Shown in pieces: positions 21,146-32,337 of a stretch of 64,000 nt of DNA; the first letter of the stretch is position 1; each line of letters begins with the position of its first letter. A program made the translations under genes and the position numbers. The stretch is from Semisulcospira habei (Eukaryota; Mollusca; Gastropoda; Semisulcospiridae), in the NCBI GenBank assembly GCA_036245525.1, contig BTPG01000005.1, positions 248,001-312,000 of the forward strand. Reading direction: 5' to 3'. The notes under the pieces were generated by a model that made no database searches, was not told where the DNA came from, and saw only the letters and a list, made by a program, of their open reading frames with translations.

Positions 21146-22140
21146 GTTTCAGCTTTTCGGAAGTAAACAAAAAGGCTGCGCAATGCATGCCGGTCAGTGC
21201 GGTCAGTGGGTAGGGGAGATCACCGCGCTTACTCGGCTCGTCGGGCGCACGATAGCTCAGAGGTGCCAGGATACATAACGGCAGTAAAAAAAAAAAAAAA
21301 CGTTGCGTCCCTTGTGACGCACCATTTTTTTTTTTATGCGTCCTTTTTCAGTTTTTGTGCGTCTCTGACGCACACATGTGCGTTTTGGGAAACACTGTTC
21401 TATTTTGTTTAATGGCCATTTCAGGCTCACTAGTCACTGGAATATGTGTGTCACTGAATGTGTGTATGTGTGTGTTTTTTCCCCTTTTTTGTTGGTAATG
21501 TTTGAAAGTGAAAGAAAAGGCAAATAAAAATGACATCACTCAGCAAAATTGGAAATTCAATTGTTTTTATTTTAGATTATCAGACAAATTGTACTTTCTA
21601 CTTATTATATTGTCAATAATTCTTTTGTTTTTTGTTTTCAAAGTTGGGCCCCGAAAGTTGCTTGTGGGCCCTCAAATTTTTCAATCAAGGGGCCCGGTGG
21701 CCCCCAAAGAAAAAAGTTAATTTCTAGCCCTGCAAAGTGACAAATATAACCTGCAAAGAGTAAGGAGTAAAGTAGTAAGAGCAGGCATTTTTTTTCATGG
21801 CATCTCAACTTCAAACAAAGGGAATTTAAAAAGGTTTGCAATTGGGACCTGCTGAAGTGAATGCCTCCCCATTCTGTACAGCTGTGTTTTATGTTTCAAG
21901 GTACTCTGTCCTGAGGCGGTGTATCACCACCATATAAAAAAAGCATCATGTGGTTTAAGTGATACTGATAATGATATTGTCTTTACAAACATATTAGTAA
22001 ACAGTATTTAAACAAGGTGAATCCAGTAACTCAAACTGGAATGAAATGCTAGAACAAGCTGACAAAATGCTAAGTTCTCTCTCACAAACTCAAAGTTATG
22101 CTACTCATGAATACAACTACAAGAGAATATTAGTTATTAC

Positions 22141-22225
22141 CTCCATGCTCAGAGAACTTTGGATTGACCAGAATCTGCTTGGCAAATTTCAAGCCATTCT
22201 TGTACTGCTTCTGCTCATAGCATTT
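22141..22225 (-). CDS. NAA15: NAA15 exon 2
   Basis: 85 bp: acceptor TTTACAG|AAATGC, donor CATGGAG|GTAATA. It encodes [20 protein letters not shown] and NPKFSEHG plus one base of the next Gly/Glu junction codon, matching the start of the NAA15 TPR array. The phase joins exon 3 exactly. Confidence 0.95.
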
Positions 22226-23039
22226 CTGTAAAGCAAAGGAAATGCATTAACACAATAGCAAGGATATGGGTACTGTGCTGGAATATTTAAATATGTTAAA
22301 ATGCAGCCATACAAGTTTACAAAGGTACCCCTGGGGCTTTTCAGGGGCTGCTTCTGATCCTGAGGGCGTGTCAGCATACATCTTAAAAAGCACAGCTTTC
22401 AAAACTATAGCCACTCTAAGATCATGATGAAGTGTCCACTTTACCGTTACTTTGATCTATAGGGGCCTACTAGTCTAAGGGTCCCAAATACAGATGGGCA
22501 GTCACTAGTGGTTCACACAATGAACAGTGATTTACATGTATCATACCCAAAGTGAAAGGTCACTTATTGCTCTACAAATGGCAGGAATCAAAAGGGGGGG
22601 GGGGGGGGGTGTTTCCTTCATTTCGTTAAAAGTTTATGTCAACTACACCTAACGTGTGCACCATACACTAAACTAACAGGCCACATAGCAAGGCATTAAC
22701 ATCAAAAAGTGGAAAAGCGTGGGCTGATCGCGAAAAACCAGTACCCGTTGTGATCGTGCCGTGACCTCGATTCAGTGCAGATCTAGTCCGGCCTGTTTGA
22801 GGCCGACCTCGATCACAATGCCTTAGATACCTGCAATCCACGCTAATCTAGTACGAATGAAGAACGATGATTTATGCAATGAATATCAGCTTAACTGGTA
22901 AAAAGTACTCTTTGAAAGAGAATCTGGACATCTAAAATGGGCATGCCCAATCCAGTGCATCGGCGTGATATCAGCGAAGTTGGCGAGACAGCCAAATAAA
23001 GACATGTTTGGAGGACTGAATACTGTAATCTGCACTCAC
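22226..23039 (-). other. NAA15 intron 1
   Basis: 814 bp with canonical boundaries. Contains a G18 run near 22595. No element or coding sequence recognised. Confidence 0.7.
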
Positions 23040-23096
23040 CAAAATTCGTTTGAAGAGGGCATTTTCTTTCGGGGGCAAAGGGTTGTTTGTAGGCAT
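23040..23096 (-). CDS. NAA15: NAA15 exon 1 (start codon)
   Basis: ATG at 23094-23096 (ACCAAGATGCC context), 19 codons: MPTNNPLPPKENALFKRIL, then donor TTTTG|GTGAGT. The PPKENALFKRIL block is the invariant N-terminus of NAA15. Upstream, an in-frame stretch reads through GCTGTTGAAACC but has no earlier ATG near. The gene then follows exons 2-6 leftwards; all six junctions agree in phase. Confidence 0.95.
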
Positions 23097-23494
23097 CTTG
23101 GTTTCAACAGCCTGTGAAAGACAAAAGTACCCTGGATGTAAACTTGATTACTCGGTACGCACCACGAGGTGCGAATTCCGATATGGCGGAACTAGAAACG
23201 CGTCGTTTCTCGTTGGAGTGAGAATGCGTCGGTTGTCATATAATATCAATATTTTTTAATATAATTTTTTTTATATTTATGACAAACAAATACAACTCAC
23301 TACGATATAAAGACACATTTTTATTCATTATTCTTTTTTCCGTCTGCCACCTTACGACGACAACAATATGGCGGCGCGCACTGATGTTTCAAAGCGGAAC
23401 TGATTCATGATTTATTTTTAACATATTTTCTTCTGACAAAGAGTATAGTGGCACCAATCAGTAGTTTGTATCGGAGGTTATCTACACATTGACC
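23097..23494. promoter_or_regulatory. Shared bidirectional promoter region, NAA15 / RAB33
   Basis: Only 398 bp separate the two divergent start codons, so 5' UTRs and promoters must lie here. It holds two YY1-type ATATGGCGG motifs (23181-23189 and 23367-23374; the second AATATGGCGGC fits the consensus well) and no TATA box at a sensible distance. Bidirectional, TATA-less control is inferred. Confidence 0.6.
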
Positions 23495-23770
23495 ATGAGC
23501 AACAATTCTGCACAAGGCCAAACTCTGAGTGACATTGCACAAGGGCCGCGAACCGAAACTGTTGAGACAGCTGAGGCAGGGGCTGTCAAAGTGGTTGAGA
23601 AACAAGCACAAAAGAGAATCTTTAAAATCATTGTCATTGGCGACTCGAATGTTGGCAAGACATGTCTTACGTACAGGTTCTGCTTGGGGAAGTTTCCAGA
23701 CAAAACCGAAGCGACAATTGGCGTGGATTTCAGAGAGAAGTGTGTTCAAGTTGACGATGAACACTTGAAA
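23495..23770 (+). CDS. RAB33: RAB33 exon 1
   Basis: 92 codons from ATG 23495 to donor TTGAAA|GTAAGT. After a ~40-residue variable leader come the P-loop GDSNVGKT, the switch I effector region with ATIGVDF, and [13 protein letters not shown]. Rab33 is a Golgi/autophagy small GTPase (Atg16L1 partner) that cycles between GDP and GTP forms. The subfamily call comes from the switch/interswitch sequence joined with exon 2. It is divergent from and adjacent to NAA15. Confidence 0.93.
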
Positions 23771-24132
23771 GTAAGTCACATGAGTGCACTAATGTCTCAG
23801 AATAAATACATGGGATTAGCCCCCACTGTGCAGCTATACATGATAAGACGTTCGCAGTTCCTTGTACAGTCATATGTAATCACACTTGTGTTTGTTATCA
23901 CCTGATTGCACTGTGTTGCCACCCCCCACCACACATCATCCATGTACGATATCTGTACATTGTACACACACGAGCACCAAACGTTTGTATGACTATGACC
24001 ACACAAGAAAGAAGAAAACATAGAATATAACATTTTGCTTTTGGTAATCTTTTAAAAAAGAAGCAGTTCAATCCTTGGTTAAATTGCTTTTCATGAATTA
24101 TTAAATTTACATTATTTTCTTCTTTATTTTAG
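23771..24132 (+). other. RAB33 intron
   Basis: 362 bp, GTAAGT...TTTTAG, AT-rich, phase 0. Nothing else seen. Confidence 0.9.
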
Positions 24133-24645
24133 CTGCAGTTATGGGACACGGCAGGACAGGAGCGATTTCGCAAGTCAATGGTTCAGCACTACTACAGAAA
24201 TGTGCATGCGGTCGTCTTTGTGTACGACATGACTAAGATGTCCTCTTTTGAGAACATGCCCCAGTGGATCGAGGAGTGTGACCGCCACAACTTGAACAAA
24301 CACATTCCACGCATTCTGGTTGGCAACAAGTGTGACGTAGTTGAACGAGTGGCCGTAAACACCAATCTGGCACAAAAGTTTGCTGACAGTCACAGCATGC
24401 CGCTGTTTGAGACATCGGCCAAAGACGATGAGAAAGCCAACCATGTGGACGCCATCTTCCTGACAGTGGCTCACAAGCTGAAGAATTCAAAACCCATGAT
24501 GCCACCTCACTTGACAGACTTTGTTCCTGGTGACACATCAGCTCGCAATGTCGAGTACATCAGTCTGAGGGGCAGTCCTCGCCGCCGGGGCCTACAGTCG
24601 GCCACACATGATAATGATGGAGAGAAGAGCGAATGTGCATGTTAG
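24133..24645 (+). CDS. RAB33: RAB33 exon 2
   Basis: 171 codons including stop. It starts [20 protein letters not shown] (switch II), then [13 protein letters not shown], the guanine-specificity motif NKCD and ETSAKD. The [19 protein letters not shown] and [11 protein letters not shown] segments are characteristic of Rab33. The C-terminus is basic and ends Cys-Ala-Cys, a CxC double-geranylgeranylation signal for membrane anchoring. Total protein 262 residues, a little longer than vertebrate RAB33B because of the leader. Confidence 0.95.
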   Translation: MQLWDTAGQERFRKSMVQHYYRNVHAVVFVYDMTKMSSFENMPQWIEECDRHNLNKHIPRILVGNKCDVVERVAVNTNLAQKFADSHSMPLFETSAKDDEKANHVDAIFLTVAHKLKNSKPMMPPHLTDFVPGDTSARNVEYISLRGSPRRRGLQSATHDNDGEKSECAC

Positions 24646-24651
24646 CACTTA

Positions 24652-24870
24652 ACCCTTATCATTTGGAATACACCAGTGTGTGAAATAAGATTGACTAAAA
24701 TAGTTCAAGGGTAGTGCCAGAATAGCTTGGCGCCTCTAGGCGCCAAGCTATTCTGGCACCACCTTTGAACTAAAGCCATTGGTCTATATCCTTAGCTGTA
24801 AGTACTGTAATGTAGCTTGCATATGGCAGTGTACAAATTTGAAGCTTTTAGCCTCAGTATGATGTGGGGT
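24652..24870 (+). repeat. Dispersed repeat unit carrying an H1 hairpin, copy 1
   Basis: From CCCTTATCATTTGGAATACA to TTAGCCTCAGT, with an H1 hairpin (24702-24771: AGAATAGCTTGGCGCC / GGCGCCAAGCTATTCT) in the middle. A nearly identical unit is at 32829-33040. It lies immediately after the RAB33 stop, in its probable 3' UTR. Confidence 0.85.
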
Positions 24871-24874
24871 AATA

Positions 24875-25516
24875 CATAGCTGCCAACCCTCCCGATTTTT
24901 TCGGGAATTTCCCGATTTTTTTTCAAGTCCCGATTTTTCGTTTTTTTGTACATTTTTCCCGATTTTCAGATTTTCAAGCTTTGTTTTAAAATTCGAGGCA
25001 TTTTGGTGTACCGCTCCCGGTCAAGCGCCTGTAGTTGAGAGCCTGCCACTATACTGTACCGCTAAGCTTTCGGGAACCCACCGCCAGTCTTGATTACGCA
25101 TGCGCAGCAAATTTGCATCCATTCTGTGTTTGTTCCGGTTCCTTCGAAATTGCCCTGGTCTTGAGCACATGCTTAGCGATTTTCACAAGTGTTATTTTCT
25201 ATTTTCAACAAAATGATGCCTCCAAAGAAGCAGAAGTGGTTGGTGAAGTTCCATCCAGACTACAAGCGTTCCTTGCATCGATGAATCGAGAAAGGGTGAA
25301 CACTTTGCCTTTTGTAAAATGTGCCGGGCGGCTGCACAGTAAACCTAGGCGGGCTGACGCGCACTGTGTTTGATTATTCGTTCGGCTGGTGCACGGTGCA
25401 CACACCCCCCCCCCCCACCCCCCCCTGTTGTTTGATTTTTCGGCACCTGGAAGCAAGGGCTAGCGTCGTGGAGGCCGCAGCTCAGGATTTTTGTTGCCTC
25501 AAGGTTGGCAGCTATG
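24875..25516 (+). mobile_element. Non-autonomous DNA transposon with zinc-finger exon
   Basis: Inverted termini CATAGCTGCCAACC / GGTTGGCAGCTATG with GGTAATA repeated on both flanks. Left end rich in CCCGATTTTT runs. An internal segment (about 25213-25330) reads PPKKQKWLVKFHPDYKRS and, after a frame shift, EHFAFCKMCRA, resembling a BED/TTF-type finger exon, ending near a GTAAAC donor-like site. Related fragment in reverse at 5060-5300. Confidence 0.6.
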
Positions 25517-25659
25517 GGTAATACCAAGGACGGAGCTTCCCACACTTGCGAGATGTTTTAGCCCTTTTGCTGTCCGTAGGACTTCTTGTCACAATCCAGG
25601 GATCGTTGGGACAGAAAGTGCTACAGACAGTCAAAGGGTCAGCAACTGGAAACCAGCTA

Positions 25660-25725
25660 CAGGAGACATACCATGATAGTTGTAAGGCTTAAGCTATCAT
25701 GGTCAGGCCATCCATCTCTGTAGGG
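25660..25725. mobile_element. Degenerate foldback element H1
   Basis: Only the outer arms survive (ACCATGATAGTTGTAAGGC / GCTTAAGCTATCATGGTCAG); the core is lost. Confidence 0.5.
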
Positions 25726-26268
25726 TGTAAATGTGTTTGATATTGTATTTCTCTTGGTGAGCTGTCATTGCGAGTCGCGAGTGATAGCTCTTACTGACCC
25801 CTTGACTGCAGAGGATTCGCAGTAGCAGGTCAGTCATTTAGCCAGTCTTGCACTACTGCGTGCTTGCTGGGTTGATCTTGCAGTGGGGCGTTGGGCTCAT
25901 TTTCAGTTGAGATAAAGTATTTATATGTTAGTATGCTGTACATTTATTGCTGTATTACTATACCTGTTCATCACCTCTGATGACTTTCAAAGACTGCTTT
26001 CTGCCACACAAATGTGGGAAAAGTCCACTTCAAACCCGCTTATCAGGCATGCCCATACATTTTAGAAGAGGAAGGGAAAGAGTCAGTTTTCTAATCATGT
26101 AGTTGGTCTAACTGGATAGCATGCCACAGCCCTTTTTGCAGTTCGTAATTTTCGGTACGTGTTGGTTCGTCAGTATAGCAACAGCACATTGCTGGGTGAC
26201 GTTTCCTTTCTGCCAAGTGGTATAATCAGTAGCAGTCGAGGGGTTAATAGCCCTGGCACACTACAACA

Positions 26269-26375
26269 GGAGATGGATCAGCCATGATAATTCAAGGGTA
26301 GTGCCAGATGAGCTTGGCGCCTTCAGGCGCCAAGCTCATTTGGCACTACCCTAGAATTATGTTGATCCATCTCCT
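26269..26375. mobile_element. Foldback element H1
   Basis: Long, well-kept copy: GGAGATGGATCAGCCATGAT arm pairs with TTATGTTGATCCATCTCC, core AGATGAGCTTGGCGCC / GGCGCCAAGCTCATTT. Confidence 0.85.
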
Positions 26376-26544
26376 GCAACTGGTACATAGTCATTTCGGT
26401 CATCGGGTTAGTTGGGTTAAGTTACTGACAAAATGACAAAAATGATTTTTTTCCTATTTGCTTCCAGTTTACTACATGTATACTTTTCTTGTTTTTCATA
26501 CCTGCACCTGATGTATATACTATGCTAGCTTCTAGACCTTCGTT

Positions 26545-26840
26545 GATTTTGAAGACAGATTAACGTATGGCCCATCCAGTACCTCTCCCACTCTCTCTTC
26601 GTCAGAAAACCTCTCTCTCCTCCTTCCAGTCCACCCTCATAACTCACCTATTTCAACAGTTCTAGCACTATAACATCACCAAACTCCCCACCCCAAGCTG
26701 ACTGTCATAATGTATTTGTGGTACGCGAGTCATTGTCAAAAGCGTGCACATGTGTGCGCGAGTTGTGAGTGTGCGCTTAGAGTTATAATTATTATAAGAT
26801 AAGCGCATTATAAATACCTTAATTATTATTATTAATACCT
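26545..26840 (+). mobile_element. LINE 3' end with (ATT)n tail
   Basis: A frame reading NLSLLSFQSTLITHLFQQF resembles the closing residues of many invertebrate LINE ORF2 proteins, followed by a short 3' UTR (AAGCGCATTATAAATACCTT) and an ATTATTATTATT tail at about 26820. Severely 5'-truncated. Clade not determined. Confidence 0.55.
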
Positions 26841-27079
26841 GATGTTATTACACATTTCTTCTCTTGAAGTGTTTCTTGCTAACATACTTTTAGATTGATT
26901 GAAATGTAAACGTATTGAAGTGTAAGTTTGTGAATGATAAACGGAATGATGCGGTAAAAGGTCTGGCATGATCGTAAATGTTCATTTCCAAACAGACAGT
27001 TGTGACATTTATATTGTCAGCTACAGGTCAGCCTCAGTATTACACTCTCCAGTGTCAGATATAACATGAACAGTTCCCT

Positions 27080-27260
27080 GGCTCCTGCACAGATGCTCAG
27101 TGAGCAGAAGGTCGTCAGGCCGATGTAAGTCTTGGCTGGCCTGCGCACAGCCGTGCGCAGTTCAGCTAAGGCTAACATCGGCCTGAAATGGTTTTTCTTC
27201 AAGTACATGATTTCAGCAATGCAATGATGTGATCGTAGTTTGACTTTATGGCTCCTGCAT
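27080..27260. repeat. Imperfect palindrome, hairpin family H5
   Basis: AGGCCGATGTAAGTCTTGGC and CTAAGGCTAACATCGGCCT flank GCGCACAGCCGTGCGC. Similar GACATCAGC / GCTGACAT-type arms occur at about 27700-27800 and 57310-57420. Confidence 0.55.
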
Positions 27261-28439
27261 ACCATTATACGCAGAGACTGACCTGTAGAAGTGTGATGCC
27301 CAACTTCAGATGACTTAGTTCTTGAGAGTTAAATAGCTTCTTAGCAGTAGAGCTTTTTTTGGTTCCATATTAGCAATGAATGGGGGAACAAATCTCCCAT
27401 TGTTTTCATCAGACTGCTTGTCGGAAACAAAATACTTGTTCAGTGTTTGTGACGTACATGTTTCTGAGCCTCGGAACACCATTCACTTTTTATGCTGTTC
27501 TTGACTGTAACGCTCCGCTAGTGTATTGTTGAGTACAGTCACTGATTACAGACTGAATGAGGCTTAGATGTGACGTTTGTTTTCTTGCAATGTAACATAA
27601 GGTCAGCCGCAGTATTGTGTGCACCAGAATGTTGCGATATCCGAGATAGCATGGTCAGATCTGTGGCTTCTAAGTCTACCCAATCTGAATGCACAAAACG
27701 TCCCTGGCTGACATCAGCCTTAACTGGCCCACACAAGGCAGTGGATGGGCAAGTTAAAGCTGGTGTAGGCCAGTGGAGTTTTTGCCGACTGGGTGTTTTT
27801 TCTTCACAACTGTCTATATCCAGCATGATAATAATACTGGTCAGACTTTCTGACTCCTTAGTACCGCATAGTTCATGGAGTGGTTTGATTTCCTTCGGCG
27901 TTATAAAAATATGCGCATGTACAAAGTTCAAAGAGCACATTCAAGTGCTAATACATATATCTGACCTATGACCCCCAAAAAATGTAACCATTATTGCACA
28001 CATAAAAGATACATTGCTTGCATAAATTGTTCACCAGAGGTGTTCAACAGATGGATGTTGTCGTATTGTGCATCTTTGGATGGAGCATTTCTGCTATATG
28101 AGGAAACATGAAAGCATTATGTTAATGAATGAACACAAAAGACCTATTTCCGCTAAAACCATGCTGTTTTAAAGCATCTGTTTATCATGTTATAACTGTA
28201 CAAATATGTGCTGGTCTATGAATTTTGACTTAACATCTAAATGGCATCAAGTCCAAAATCACAGACCAGTGTACGTCTGAGTGGGTACTCAATGTCTTCG
28301 TGTAATCCGGTACACTAGCAGACCCGTGCTTTGCTAATGTTTGTGATCATTGTAAATTTGTGTTAAGTGTGTTTTGAATTTCAGTCATAACCTTGATGTT
28401 AACCCATTTAGCCTGAACACCATACAGCAAGAGATAAAT
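27261..28439. other. Intergenic region between RAB33 and ALG8
   Basis: A weak H5-like palindrome near 27700 (CTGACATCAGCCTTAACTGG...) and otherwise nothing recognised on either strand. Confidence 0.4.
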
Positions 28440-28830
28440 GGACCATGGTAATTCTTCTTCTTCTTCAGCGTTCCCGAGTTTCTGCCTCGGATGTCAAGAT
28501 TGGTTGTTGAGATGAAGTTCGTGGTCTACAGTAGGTTTTGAAAGGAGCCCCAGAGTTTCTCTGACAGCGTTGCTCCATGTGGCCAATGTTGTATCCTGGC
28601 GTCTTGGTACAGGGGACAGGACTGCAGTACTTGCTCTGGGGTCTGTAAACCAGTTTCACACAAGCAGTCTGCAGTGTGTGACAGTCCAAGGCAGTACAAG
28701 TGTGCACGCAGTCGGCAGTGACCTGTCCTTAAACGGAATATGGTGGTCTGTTGGTGGCGCTGGAGGTGTTTTAACTGGTCATCAGATGGTGGGTTGTGTT
28801 GCGTCTGCCAGTCTGCATGATAGTGCCGCT
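28440..28830 (-). mobile_element. LINE 3' end with (AAG)n tail
   Basis: On the minus strand the frame reads TIFRLRTGHCRLRAHLYCLG and CETGLQTPEQVLQSCPLY, the Cys-rich tail found at the end of Jockey-like LINE ORF2 proteins, then a short UTR and an AAGAAGAAGAAG tail at 28455. The rest is missing; it abuts another LINE fragment in opposite orientation. Confidence 0.7.
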
Positions 28831-28838
28831 TAATAATA

Positions 28839-29792
28839 GCATGTGCAAAATATTTGCAGACGATACTAAAATCTATAATGAATCGAGCAATAAAGATGTG
28901 TTACAGTATGATTTGGATCACTTGCAAGAGTGGTCCGACACATGGGACTTGCATTTTAATGTAGAGAAATGCAAGGTCTTGCATGCTGGAAGGAACAACC
29001 CTGAACATGATTATTTGATGAAAGTTAACAGCGACATTAAAATGGTGGTATCCTGTGAGGAGGTAATAGACTTAGGTGTTGTTTTTGATAAAGTTCTCTC
29101 TTTTGACCCCCATATTCAGAACTGTATCAATAAGGCCAACAAAATGGTTGGAGTAGTTAAGAGAGCCTTTAATTATTTGGATAAGGACATTTTTAGTAAA
29201 TTGTATAAATCACTAGTCAAGCCACATATAGAATATCCAAACACTGTATGGTACCCAGGTTTAAAGAGACGATCAGTTGCACTCGAAAGGGTACAGAGAC
29301 GAGCAACAAAGCTGGTTAAAGAATGTAGAAATATGACTTACTAAGACAGACTCGAATACGTTGGACTACACTCCTTACGTGGACGTAGAATACTTGGAGA
29401 CTTAATCCAAGTTTTTAAAATTTATAATGGCATCGACGACCTAAATTGGAACGACTTTTTTGCAGCACCATTTTGTGACGGAACCCGAAATTCTGAAGGG
29501 AAAATCTTTTTACGGCACTGCAACACTAACCTGCGGAAGTTTTGTTTTTCTAACAGAGTTGCCATTGTTTGGAATGAGTTACCAGTTTCATTAAAAAAGC
29601 ACCTAATATAAATTCTTTTAAAAACCAGCTGGACGAATTACCAAAATTTAAAGAGATTTTTGTATTGCTATGATGAATGATTTATAGGAAAATTTGCATG
29701 CATAATAGACCCATAAAGTAATTGAAGAAAGAAAGGACATTTGCAAAGGCCTCACAGCCTATTTTGTCCTCACAATACTACTACTACTACTA
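28839..29792 (+). pseudogene. CR1-like LINE reverse transcriptase fragment
   Basis: Starts inside the RT at the FADDTKIYN catalytic box and runs through DLGVVFDKVLSFDPHI, YKSLVKPHIEYPNTVWYPG and RVQRRATKL. An in-frame TAA at 29342-29344 is followed by further family sequence (HSLRGRRILGDLIQVFKIYN, NRVAIVWNELPVSLK), a frameshift in an A-run near 29600 and the natural end near 29672. A TAC repeat at about 29774-29792 is the tail. 5'-truncated and dead. Confidence 0.8.
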
Positions 29793-29827
29793 CTTAATGA
29801 GGGTTTTGACTTCCTAGAAGGACACAT

Positions 29828-29950
29828 GGCAATTCAAGGGCAGTGCCAGATTAGCTTGGCACCTGATGGCGCCAAGCTAATCTGGCACTACCCTTGAATT
29901 GTCTTGGTATGTGGTGCCAAGCTAATCTGGCACTGCCCTTGTATTATCAG
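29828..29950. mobile_element. Foldback element H1 with a doubled right arm
   Basis: The palindrome closes at CCCTTGAATT (29900), then GTGCCAAGCTAATCTGGCAC and TGCCCTTG follow again, so the right arm is present twice. Confidence 0.8.
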
Positions 29951-30490
29951 GGTCCATTTGTCTTCTGCAACTGGTACATCGTCATTAGGTGAATTATTTT
30001 GTAGTCGGTTAAAACCAAGAAGTGGACAAACGCTTATCCAAGTACATGTTCTTCTGCAGATCATTACATCTCAAACTTTTGTTATGAGTTTACTTAGTTG
30101 TCCGTGTATTTCATGTAGTTGTTCATTAAACTGTGATTTTGAAAAGAGAGGCTTTTTCCTATTGTGCCCATTATTTATTTGGAAACTTTGCATTCCAACA
30201 CATGGTTTTTCCCATCTTTATTTTTCAATGAAAACGTTTTCAGCCATTCATTCAGGATGGCAGGATGCACATAAGCTGGCGTTAGTTCAGTGCCTCAGTT
30301 AGGATTCACAGATCCCGAACTTTTTTTAGGCCTGCATATTTTAAAACATGTCCTGCAAACCACAGTCGAGCCCAGTTCACGCAAAATTCTGTTTCACACA
30401 ACCAGCGCTTGGTTTCCTTGGCACCTTTTCCCTTCACTTCCCAATCAGTTTCACCCTTTTCATCCTGATACACTACTGCTTGAAATAAAT

Positions 30491-30582
30491 TTGACTATGA
30501 CAGTGCAAGGGTGGTGCCAGAATAGCTTGGCGCCCCAGGCACCAAGCTATTCTGGCACCACCCTTGAGCTGAAATGGTTGAT
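30491..30582. mobile_element. Foldback element H1
   Basis: AGAATAGCTTGGCGCC / GGCACCAAGCTATTCT core; flanks TTGACTATGACAGT and TGAGCTGAAATGG are the same as in the 16523 and 33760 copies, which form a subfamily. Confidence 0.8.
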
Positions 30583-30664
30583 CTCGCTCCTAATCTGTAG
30601 TGTAACCTTAGGACAATAAGCATCTATAGTGTAACCTTAGGACAATAAGCAAGTACAAAAAATT

Positions 30665-31050
30665 AGCCTCAGGATGTAACAGGTTAACACAAATTCCTGT
30701 TAACAAGAAGTGATTTTTGGCATCCACTGGAGTTCTTGCCGTAAGGACTTGGCTGTTTTTGTGTTTTTTTAAAATCCTGTGTGACAAAATTCCATTTATT
30801 GAAACATCAACGATTAATTTCAGTTACCAGTAGTGACTTCAAACGGGACATACTGGTAGGATGAGGAAAGTAGGGGGGAAAATGTGCAATGTTTTGTGCC
30901 TGCTCTGTATATATTCAGTGCAATTAGAGTCAAATCTTTTCAGTCAGCTTTGTTTGATTTTCTGCTGTCTACAGTTCATGGTTTGTGACATTTTTTAAAA
31001 CTAAATTTTTGTGATTGAGGTCTTTGCATGTAATTTTCATTGTCATTAAT
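30665..31050. other. AT-rich intergenic stretch
   Basis: No gene, repeat or element recognised. Confidence 0.4.
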
Positions 31051-31051
31051 G

Positions 31052-31136
31052 CTTGTGTGTCAGTAGCGGTTTTAGTTGAGACGATTCATACAGGAATCAT
31101 TGCGACAAGAACAGCTACTGACACACAGAGGGTTAA
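31052..31136. mobile_element. Foldback element H3
   Basis: TGTGTGTCAGTAGCGGTTTT / AGAACAGCTACTGACACACA arms, ending GAGGGTTAA. Confidence 0.75.
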
Positions 31137-31569
31137 AGTGAATGTCTTGTGACAGTTGTGTTTCTACTTTCGTGCGCTTTTCATTAAAGAATTCTATTCA
31201 GACTCTTTTTTTTTAAATAGTTTTTGCAGAGGAAAATGTTTTGTTCACACTAAATATGCATGCAGTGAACTATTGTTTCGGCCTGAATTTTTTTTTTTAA
31301 TGACTTTATTTCACAGATTTGTATTTATTTGACTATTAATATCCATGTACTTTCCAGTGGTTTCCAGTGATGTCTTGTTTTATTGTGGCCATGGGTTTGT
31401 GTTGTGTTTGTTTGTGATAAAACATGTTTACAGAAAACGTGATATTAAATGCCCTGTACTGCTGGGTAAACTTTGTTGGTAAACTTTATTGTTTATTCAT
31501 GAATTTTGGTGTTATACTCCTGATAGAAGCAAAATATATCTTCATGTAATATCTCTTTCTTTGTGGTAA

Positions 31570-31658
31570 TTAACCCTTTGGGTGTCAGTGGTTTTAGCAA
31601 CGATGATTCCTGCAGGAATCATCGCGACCAAACCCGCTACTGACACCCAAAGAGTTAA
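31570..31658. mobile_element. Foldback element H3, best copy
   Basis: 89-bp palindrome bounded by TTAA: TTAACCCTTTGGGTGTCAGT pairs with ACTGACACCCAAAGAGTTAA, centre GATTCCTGCAGGAATC. Confidence 0.85.
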
Positions 31659-31659
31659 T

Positions 31660-32270
31660 AGGCAAGTTGTCTTCAACACATTCAAATTCATTTTGCACCA
31701 AACATTGCACACTTTTTATACTTACAGGCTTGAAAATATATTATTTTGTGTAATTCTTTTTTGTTGTCATTTTAACCATTTTTAGTAGTGCTTCATATCT
31801 ATACATTTTTTTTTTTTAATCTAAGTGATCTAAAATATTTATATATTCACTGTCTTCAAACATGCAAATTGTTAATCAGCCTGTTTTTCTTCTTCAGTAG
31901 ATACTTGTACATAATTAATAGAAAATCCAGACAAAAAAGGTGCCTGCCAAGTGTGTAAAATGCAGAATACAACCCAATGAAGAAAGAAACATGCTTTTTT
32001 TAAAAAAGTTACAACACGGGTTATTAAATAAATTGTGTTGTAACTTTCTAAGTGCGTTTCTTTCTTTGTTGTCAAGTAAGCAAAAGTGTCCCGGTCACCA
32101 ATTATACAGAAGAAGATTGTCGATGTTAGTTTTTGACAGGTAAAAGTTTGATTTTGAGGTCCACATTTAACCCTGTCACTGCCAGTAGATGCAAACTATG
32201 TCTTTGATAGCAGCGCAGATTTGATAACGAATAATCTTATCAGTCCGAGAAACATGGGTATAAATAGGGC
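31660..32270. other. AT-rich intergenic stretch
   Basis: Contains an inverted pair near 31955-32060 (CCCAATGAAGAAAGAAAC, AAGTTACAACAC / TTGTGTTGTAACTT) but no ORF worth calling. Confidence 0.4.
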
Positions 32271-32337
32271 CAGCAAGAGGCAAAGAACCTCATGAGCCCC
32301 CGCAGATGCGGGGGCTCATGAGGTTCTTTGCCGCTTG
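32271..32337. mobile_element. Foldback element H2
   Basis: GCAAGAGGCAAAGAACCTCA / TGAGGTTCTTTGCCGCTTG with CCCCCGCAGATGCGGGGG at the centre. Confidence 0.85.

Larger units (their letters stand above)
19876..21397 (-). mobile_element. hAT-like element, nested (1.5 kb)
   Basis: Termini CAGTGTTTCCCA at 19876 and TGGGAAACACTG ending 21397, with TTCTAT on both sides. Holds a two-exon ZNF862-like fragment on the minus strand and no dimerisation/catalytic domain. Non-autonomous remnant. Confidence 0.7.
19443..21732. mobile_element. hAT-like element, outer (2.3 kb)
   Basis: Ends CAGGGCTCGAAATTAGCG and, on the other strand, CAGGGCTAGAAATTAACTTT; flanked by CAAAG on both sides (19438-19442, 21733-21737). 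A second element is nested inside. hAT assignment rests on CAG-type termini and is tentative, since the flanking repeat is 5 rather than 8 bp. Confidence 0.6.

Noticed and set aside
24702..24771. H1 hairpins as transcription terminators or microRNA precursors
   Set aside because: Rho-independent type terminators do not apply in an animal nucleus, and the high copy number with outer TTAACCC flanks fits a foldback transposon; small-RNA production stays possible but is unsupported here.
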